A stretch of DNA of 64,000 bases, taken from NCBI RefSeq assembly GCF_001422985.1, contig NZ_LMNL01000023.1:258516-322515 (forward strand). The letters are read 5' to 3'. The DNA comes from Methylobacterium sp. Leaf117. Its GTDB lineage: Bacteria > Pseudomonadota > Alphaproteobacteria > Rhizobiales > Beijerinckiaceae. Of the stretch, positions 55,509 through 64,000 are shown piece by piece; the first letter of the stretch is position 1; the number at the start of each line of letters is the position of its first letter. The notes under the pieces are model-generated. The model saw only the letters and a program-made list of their open reading frames with translations, was not told the DNA's origin and did no database searches. Made by a program: the position numbers and the translations under genes.

Positions 55509-56426
55509 ATGCCTTCCGCCTCCCACCATCGCGCCAGCCGCGACGGCTACCGTCCGATCCGCGTCTCCATCGAGTTCTTCCCGCCGAAGACCGAGGAGAT
55601 GGAGAAGATCCTGTGGTCCTCGATCGAGCGCCTCGCGCCGCTCCAGCCGAAATTCGTCTCGGTGACCTACGGCGCCGGCGGCTCGACCCGCGAGCGCACG
55701 CACAACACCGTCGCCCGGATGGTCAAGGAGACCGGCCTTCAGCCGGCCGCCCACCTGACCTGCGTCGACGCCACCCGCGAGGAGATCGACGCGGTCGTGC
55801 AATCCTACTGGGATGCCGGCGTGCGCCACATCGTGGCCCTGCGCGGCGATCCGCAGGACGGCGTCGGCACCGCCTACCGGCCGCATCCGGGCGGCTATGC
55901 CCAGACCGCCGACCTCGTGGCCGGCATCAAGCGCATCGGCGACTTCAAGGTCTCGGTCTCGGCCTACCCCGAGAAGCACCCGGAGGCGTCCTCGCTCGAT
56001 GCCGACATCGATGCCCTGAAGGCCAAGGTTGATGCCGGCGCCGATCAGGCGATCACGCAGTTCTTCTTCGAGAACGACATCTATCTGCGCTACGTCGACA
56101 AGGTGCGGGCCGCCGGCATCGATATCCCGATCATCCCCGGCATCCTGCCGGTGCAGAACTTCAAGCAGGCGGCGAACTTCGCCCGGCGCACCGGCGCCTC
56201 GGTGCCGTACTGGCTCGCGGCCCGGTTCGAGGGCTTGGACAACGACGTCGAGACCCGGCGCCTCGTGGCGGCGGCGGTGGCGGCCGAGCAGGTGCTCGAT
56301 CTCGTCGACCACGGCGTCAACGACTTCCACTTCTACTCGATGAACCGCTCCGACCTCGTCTACGCCATCTGCCACGTGCTCGGCCTGCGGTCCCAGGCGC
56401 CGAAGACGGTGGCGAAGGCCGCCTGA
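55509..56426 (+). CDS. metF: 5,10-methylenetetrahydrofolate reductase
   Basis: A 305-residue FAD-dependent MTHFR that makes 5-methyl-THF for MetH. Motifs: [20 protein letters not shown] with the catalytic Glu, [74 protein letters not shown] and [10 protein letters not shown]. It lies 76 bases after sahR and 136 bases before metH, so one operon is likely. Confidence 0.96.
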   Translation: MPSASHHRASRDGYRPIRVSIEFFPPKTEEMEKILWSSIERLAPLQPKFVSVTYGAGGSTRERTHNTVARMVKETGLQPAAHLTCVDATREEIDAVVQSYWDAGVRHIVALRGDPQDGVGTAYRPHPGGYAQTADLVAGIKRIGDFKVSVSAYPEKHPEASSLDADIDALKAKVDAGADQAITQFFFENDIYLRYVDKVRAAGIDIPIIPGILPVQNFKQAANFARRTGASVPYWLAARFEGLDNDVETRRLVAAAVAAEQVLDLVDHGVNDFHFYSMNRSDLVYAICHVLGLRSQAPKTVAKAA

Positions 56427-56439
56427 CCATCCCTTGTCA

Positions 56440-56544
56440 CGGGCGCGCCGATCGGCACGCCCGGGACTCAAGAGTCGCCGACTCCATCGAAGTTCACTGT
56501 CCGGACCCGTCGCGGTTCCGGATTCCGGGTTCCACGAACCCGGA
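56440..56544 (+). other. Two stem-loops between metF and metH
   Basis: Stem 1 (56440-56463) pairs CGGGCG-GCC with GGC-CGCCCG with one C/A mismatch and a 4-nt loop. Stem 2 (56524-56544) pairs TCCGGGTTC with GAACCCGGA over a CAC loop, 18 bases before the metH ATG. They may attenuate or process the transcript. No known SAM or SAH riboswitch pattern was recognised. Confidence 0.5.
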
Positions 56545-56562
56545 TTGACGCGTGAGAAGCCC

Positions 56563-60315
<3,753 letters not shown>

Positions 60316-60321
60316 GGCGCC

Positions 60322-60352
60322 CGATCCCGTCCCGGAATCCGGGGCGGGATCG
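60322..60352 (+). terminator. Hairpin terminator after metH
   Basis: CGATCCCG-T-CCC pairs with GGG-CGGGATCG around an 8-nt loop, with one bulged T, starting 6 bases after the metH stop. There is no T-run. Confidence 0.7.
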
Positions 60353-60458
60353 AATCACACCGGGATGTGGCCGGGCGAGGCTTGACCGTGGGCCCGCCTG
60401 CGCTTCAATGCCGGTCCGGCTCAACCATGGCCCGAGACCAGCGAAGGGCGCCTGAATC

Positions 60459-60905
60459 GTGTACCGGCTCACCGGCTCCCTCGTCGCCACCGTCGCGCTC
60501 GGGCTCATCGCCTCGGGCTGCACCGGCTTCGCCTATATCTCGAAGACCTATGTCAGCCTGACGCCCCAGGTCGTGACCATCGGCTGCAAGGACCCCTACG
60601 AGGTCTACGACCAGCGCCGGGTCCGCAAGATGCTGATCGTGTCCAACACCCTGCGCGAGACCACCGGTTGCGGCATCGACGATGCGTTCGTCGGCGGCGA
60701 TCCGGGCCTGACCCGGGTCAAGCGCTTCCGCGAGGCGGCCCGGACCTACCTCAACGAGACGGCGCGCGAAGATTGCCGGATCAGCGGCGAGACCGTGTTC
60801 ACCGACCTGCAGACCGAGTTCAGCTACACCTGCGCGGCGCCGATCGAGGCCCGCGACGCCAAGGTGCCGCGGCTGCCGGGCCGCAGCAACCGCGTTGGTC
60901 TCTAA
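60459..60905 (+). CDS. Small hypothetical lipoprotein
   Basis: A 148-residue protein with a lipoprotein signal (LTGSLVATVALGLIASGC, Cys21). The mature part has four further cysteines (GCKDPYEVYDQRR, TTGCGIDDAFVGGD, REDCRISGETVF, SYTCAAP) that could form two disulfides. No family recognised. It begins with GTG 60459 and overlaps the convergent gene at its 3' end by 4 bases. Confidence 0.65.
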   Translation: MYRLTGSLVATVALGLIASGCTGFAYISKTYVSLTPQVVTIGCKDPYEVYDQRRVRKMLIVSNTLRETTGCGIDDAFVGGDPGLTRVKRFREAARTYLNETAREDCRISGETVFTDLQTEFSYTCAAPIEARDAKVPRLPGRSNRVGL

Positions 60906-61117
60906 CCTTCGGCCGATCCGGGAGCGCGCGGAAACGTCCGCTCCATCGCGTCGCCGGAGGCTGCGAGCAGCGCGCGGGCCAGGGTGCGGGCCTCCTCCCG
61001 GTCGAGGGCCAGGATCGCCGTGACGGGCCGTCCGTCGAGGTCGGGCAGGCCGATCTCGATCCGCACCCCGTCCGGCGCGGCCGCCACCGCCACGCTCCAG
61101 TCCCGTTCCGTACTCAT
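60902..61117 (-). CDS. Short hypothetical protein
   Basis: A 71-residue protein starting MSTERDWSVAVAAAPDGVRIEIGLPDLDGR and continuing with an acidic helix (ALDREEARTLARALLAASGD). The beta-strand then helix pattern looks like a real small domain. No family recognised. A longer start at 61174 is possible but adds a low-complexity basic stretch. Confidence 0.5.
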   Translation of the reverse strand: MSTERDWSVAVAAAPDGVRIEIGLPDLDGRPVTAILALDREEARTLARALLAASGDAMERTFPRAPGSAEG

Positions 61118-61331
61118 CGGGTTCACGCGCCTCTTCCCCGCCGTCGACTCTCCCGGTCGGCGGCGCTCCTGCATGACCGATCCCGCGGCGCGAGGCCAGG
61201 GGCGCGGTTAAGAGCATCCGGGCGGGAGAGATCGGGCGGCCTCGATTGACGCCGTGCCGCCCCCTGGTGTTTGTGCGCCCCGACGCGGCCCGAAGACCGG
61301 GTCCGAGCATCATTCGTTGGAGGAAGACCCC

Positions 61332-61871
61332 ATGTCCGAGATCTGGTTCCGTACCGGGGAGGCCACCGTGCTCGCGGCGGAAGGGCAGTACACCGACGCG
61401 ATGCCCGAGGTCCTGATCGGCTCCACCCGCGGCCCGGCCGGCCAGGCCTTCGCCGGCATGATGGGCCAGGTCCAGGGCCACACCCGGATGTTCGTGGTGC
61501 GCGACCTCAACCAGCTCGTGCGCCCGGCCACCATGATGACCACCAAGGCGACGATCCACACGGCCGCCTATGTCGAGCTTCTCGGCGGCGTGGTCCAGGC
61601 CGCCACCGGCGACGCGATCATCGACTGCGTGATCGAAGGCGTGCTGCCGAAGGACGGCCTCGACGACCTGTGCATGATCATCATGATCTGGCTCGACCCG
61701 CGCTGCGCCGACGACGCCAACCTCGACCAGAAGGACCTCTACCGCACCAATTACGAGGCGACGAAGCTCGCCATCGGCCGCGCCATGCGGGGTGAGCCCA
61801 CCATCGACGAGCTCATCGCCAACCGGAAGACGGTGAAGCACTACGCCCTGGAAGACGTGATCGAGTACTGA
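61332..61871 (+). CDS. Formaldehyde-activating enzyme paralogue (Fae2/Fae3-like)
   Basis: A 179-residue Fae-family protein; true Fae condenses formaldehyde with tetrahydromethanopterin. The C-terminal hallmark RTNYEATKLAIGRAMRGEPT and ADDANLDQKDL are clear. In Fae the N-terminal active-site stretch reads AHIDLIIG with catalytic His17; here the equivalent is AMPEVLIG, so the histidine is a methionine. This points to a paralogue with a binding or regulatory role rather than the methylotrophy enzyme. It has a GGAGGAAG Shine-Dalgarno and stands alone. Confidence 0.85.
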   Translation: MSEIWFRTGEATVLAAEGQYTDAMPEVLIGSTRGPAGQAFAGMMGQVQGHTRMFVVRDLNQLVRPATMMTTKATIHTAAYVELLGGVVQAATGDAIIDCVIEGVLPKDGLDDLCMIIMIWLDPRCADDANLDQKDLYRTNYEATKLAIGRAMRGEPTIDELIANRKTVKHYALEDVIEY

Positions 61872-61932
61872 TCTGCGCTGGGATTGACGACGGGGTGCGG
61901 GTCTCGGCTGATCCGCGCCTCCCGAGGGGGGA

Positions 61933-62397
61933 TCACCCCGGCGGAATCCGTCCCACCGAGCACAGGGTCCGGATCGAGCCGCTGGTGTCGGTGTAGCAGC
62001 TCGCCGACCATCCGTTCTGCTGGATGAAGGATTTGCGCCGCTCCTTGAGGGCGGTGGCATGCGCCGTGGCGATGGCCGCCTGGACCGCGCCGGCGCTCTC
62101 GCCGATCACGATCTCGGCCGCCAGGGCGAGGTCGGCGAAATAGGCCGCCGAGGGCGTCGGTTCGGCCGAGGCCGCCTGCACGATGGGCTCGGCCCGGCAG
62201 GTCAGGTCGAGCTTGAGTCCGCCGGGAACGCGGATGTCGATGCTGGGGCCGGTCCGCCGGCCGACCTTGCCGCCCATGGCGCCGGCGATGCGGCCGGCGA
62301 GGCCGTCGCAATCGTCGGCCCGCGCGGGGCCGGAACCGCCAAGACTCACGACGAGCCAGAACGCGCTGAGGAGCAGGGGGACGCTGGGCGGTCGCAT
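61933..62397 (-). CDS. Secreted hypothetical protein
   Basis: A 154-residue protein with signal peptide (PLLLSAFWLVVSLGGSGPAR ADD). The mature part has four cysteines (DDCDGLAGRIAGAMGG, LTCRAEP, ASCYTDTSGSIRTLCSVGRI). No family recognised. ATG 62397 gives the best signal peptide; 62439 is an alternative. It lies 38 bases after the kinase gene on the same strand and may share its transcript. Confidence 0.65.
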   Translation of the reverse strand: MRPPSVPLLLSAFWLVVSLGGSGPARADDCDGLAGRIAGAMGGKVGRRTGPSIDIRVPGGLKLDLTCRAEPIVQAASAEPTPSAAYFADLALAAEIVIGESAGAVQAAIATAHATALKERRKSFIQQNGWSASCYTDTSGSIRTLCSVGRIPPG

Positions 62398-62435
62398 GGC
62401 TGGGCTCCGGCTGTCCGGGACGGCGTGAGGGGCGT

Positions 62436-63485
62436 TCAAGCCGCGAAAGCGAGGCGGACCACGGTGCCGCCCGCATTGCTGTAATCGAGCTGCCCGCCGA
62501 GCTGCCCGGCGAGGCCCTGCGCGATGCGGAAGCCGAGGCTGCGGCTGGTCTCCGGGTCGAAGTTCACCGGCATGCCGCGCCCGTCATCCGCGATGGTCAG
62601 CTGCAGGCGCGCGGGATCGAGCCGTTCGATCTGGATCGTGATGGTGCCGCGCCGCCCGTCCGGGAAGGCGTGCTTCAGGGCGTTGGTCACCAACTCGACC
62701 ACGAGCAGCGACAGGGTGGTGAGCTGGGACAGGTCGAGCCGCACCGGGGGCATGTCCACCAGGCAGACGATGTTCTGTGCCCCCGTGGCATCGAGGAGGT
62801 CGGCGCAGAGTTCCTTGAGGTACTGGCCGACCGGGCCCTCGATGCTGCTCGGATCGTAGAGGCGGCGGTGGATGCGCGAGATCGTCTCGAGCCGCACCCG
62901 AGCCTCGTCGAGGGCGGTCAGCGCCGCCTTCGGGTCGTCGCCGACCTTGCGCTTCTGCAGCGTCAGAAGGGCCGCCACGAACTGCATGTTGTTGGCGACC
63001 CGGTGCTGCAGCTCCTGGAACATGGTGCGCTGCTGCTCGTAGAGCCCCGCCGTCACCGCCTGCTCGGTGCGCAGCCGCTCGCCCGCCCGGTGCATGATGT
63101 GGATCAGCGCGATGTCGACCGTGACGATGAAGGCGTAGAAGGTCAGGGCCAGGGCGCTCGGCCCGTCGAGGATGAAGCCGGTGTCCGGCGGAATGAAGAA
63201 GTACCAGGCGGCCAGACCGCTCAGGATCGCGCAGGTGATGCCGGGCCGCAGGCCGAAGAAGAAGGTCGTCAGGATGACGGCCGGGAAGAAGGTCAGGTAG
63301 GGAAAGCCCGGCGGCAGCACGTCGTCGAGGGCGAAGCGCAGGGCCAGGGCCAGGGCCGAGGCAGCCAGTGCGGCGCCCTCGCCGAGCCAGACGCGCGCGC
63401 GCAGGCGCTCGGTCGCGTGGACGGCCTGCCAGCCTTTCCACCATGAGACCGGACTCTTTGAGGTGCGGGTCGAAAATTGGGGCAG
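62436..63485 (-). CDS. Sensor histidine kinase, DUF4118-HisKA_2
   Basis: A membrane sensor kinase of the HWE/HisKA_2 group. Several N-terminal helices form a DUF4118 module (YLTFFPAVILTTFFFGLRPG, LSGLAAWYFFIPPDTGFILD), then the phosphoacceptor box FQELQHRVANNMQFVAALLT and a HATPase_c domain (LVVELVTNALKHAFPDGRRG, IADDGRGMP). GTG 63320 would delete the first helix. The open frame continues to 63520 with no ATG, GTG or TTG; CTG 63485 is the best-placed start (349 residues). No response regulator is adjacent. Confidence 0.87.
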   Translation of the reverse strand: MPQFSTRTSKSPVSWWKGWQAVHATERLRARVWLGEGAALAASALALALRFALDDVLPPGFPYLTFFPAVILTTFFFGLRPGITCAILSGLAAWYFFIPPDTGFILDGPSALALTFYAFIVTVDIALIHIMHRAGERLRTEQAVTAGLYEQQRTMFQELQHRVANNMQFVAALLTLQKRKVGDDPKAALTALDEARVRLETISRIHRRLYDPSSIEGPVGQYLKELCADLLDATGAQNIVCLVDMPPVRLDLSQLTTLSLLVVELVTNALKHAFPDGRRGTITIQIERLDPARLQLTIADDGRGMPVNFDPETSRSLGFRIAQGLAGQLGGQLDYSNAGGTVVRLAFAA

Positions 63486-63571
63486 CGTCGTCGTCTCTTT
63501 GGAATCGCACCAGATTTACTGGGGCCGGCGTCGGCTGACCAGCGGGCCGGGGCGACAGTCGTGATTTAGCC

Positions 63572-64000
63572 TCAATGGAAATCGCGGCTGCGGTAAATTC
63601 GTCGATCTTCGGGCGCCCCGAAATCCGTGGTCTCGGGCGGCAGGCGCAGGCCGCCCGCCCGCAGGTCGCGCAACGCCGGCGAGAGATCGCGGAAGCGCTC
63701 GGCCAGCAGGTGGACCACGAGGCCCTGGCGCTGCACCCGGCCCCGCACCGCGAGGAAGCGCCCCCCCATGGCGACGGCGCGGTTGGCCTCGAACACGTCG
63801 CGCCAGACGATGACGTTGGCGATGCCGGTCTCGTCCTCCAGGGTCAGGAACACCGTGCCGCGCGCCGTGCCCGGCCGCTGCCGGGTGAGCACGAGCCCCG
63901 CCACCGTGACCCGGGCGTTGTGGGCCACGCGGGTGGCGTCGTGGTGGTCGCGGGCCGGGATCGCGCCGATGCGGGCCAGGCGCTCCCGGAAGAACGCCAC
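63572..64000 (-). CDS. dnaE2: Error-prone DNA polymerase DnaE2/ImuC, C-terminal part
   Basis: The last 142 codons of a gene running off the window. The segment carries the C-terminal OB fold of DnaE2: VTVAGLVLTRQRPGTARGTV FLTLEDETGIANVIVW, and the ending RSRDFH is typical of ImuC. The protein acts in SOS mutagenesis with ImuA and ImuB, which would be expected upstream, outside the window. Confidence 0.9.
   Translation of the reverse strand: MAFFRERLARIGAIPARDHHDATRVAHNARVTVAGLVLTRQRPGTARGTVFLTLEDETGIANVIVWRDVFEANRAVAMGGRFLAVRGRVQRQGLVVHLLAERFRDLSPALRDLRAGGLRLPPETTDFGAPEDRRIYRSRDFH

Overview
The window is about 70% GC, densely coded and looks like chromosomal DNA of a methylotrophic alphaproteobacterium, most likely Methylobacterium/Methylorubrum. 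The main clues are a formaldehyde-activating-enzyme (Fae) paralogue, the aerobic (Cob-type) cobalamin pathway with CbtAB, CobW and DUF1636, a BcsS-type protein, and an ArsR-methyltransferase regulator next to metF-metH. The taxonomic call is inference from gene content. I saw no rRNA, tRNA, CRISPR array, phage or insertion sequence.

Layout. 1-2509: 3' part of parC with a hairpin terminator, a small membrane protein, and infA. 2841-6855: a periplasmic binding protein divergent from a four-gene molybdoenzyme-maturation operon (XdhC split in two, a molybdopterin-binding protein, a MobA/MocA-like nucleotidyltransferase). 6858-12152: an intergenic repeat, a DUF2256 protein, a ParD antitoxin with a frameshifted ParE toxin, a formyltransferase, an FeS photolyase/cryptochrome, BcsS and ExoD. 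12217-14669: zinc uptake (znuB, znuC, a 49-aa membrane protein) divergent from zur across a palindromic operator candidate. 14758-19276: a sugar-phosphate transferase, a fosmidomycin-resistance-like MFS pump, an HmuQ-like haem oxygenase and an XRE regulator.

19294-41173 is the core of the window: a cobalamin biosynthesis island. A cobalamin riboswitch on the minus strand (about 34303-34472) precedes cbtB-cbtA-DUF1636-cobW-DUF4349 lipoprotein-cobN-cobG-cobH-cobI-cobJ, almost all joined by 4-8 bp overlaps. cobK lies on the opposite strand, then cobL-cobE-cobM-cobB continue on the minus strand. In the other direction run cobP-cobO-(chorismate-lyase-like gene)-cobQ, followed by a DUF3616 protein, cobD and cobC. 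cobA, cobF, cobST, cobV and the lower-ligand genes are not in the window.

41199-50419: an MFS transporter, malonyl-CoA decarboxylase and malonyl-CoA synthetase, a chemoreceptor, a BrkB/YihY membrane protein and msrB. 50745-60315: a CYTH-like protein, dctA, an ROK sugar kinase, and a methionine-cycle operon (SahR-like regulator, metF, B12-dependent metH) whose first gene carries a perfect 20-bp palindrome over its start codon. 60459-64000: a small lipoprotein, a short hypothetical, the Fae paralogue, a secreted hypothetical, a DUF4118-HisKA_2 histidine kinase and the 3' end of dnaE2/imuC.

The island makes the cofactor that metH consumes, but the two loci appear to be controlled differently: a B12 riboswitch for synthesis and a protein operator for methionine. 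Recurrent oddities are short (12-15 bp) tandem duplications at or near gene ends, and three genes whose conserved N-termini extend upstream of any ATG, GTG or TTG codon.
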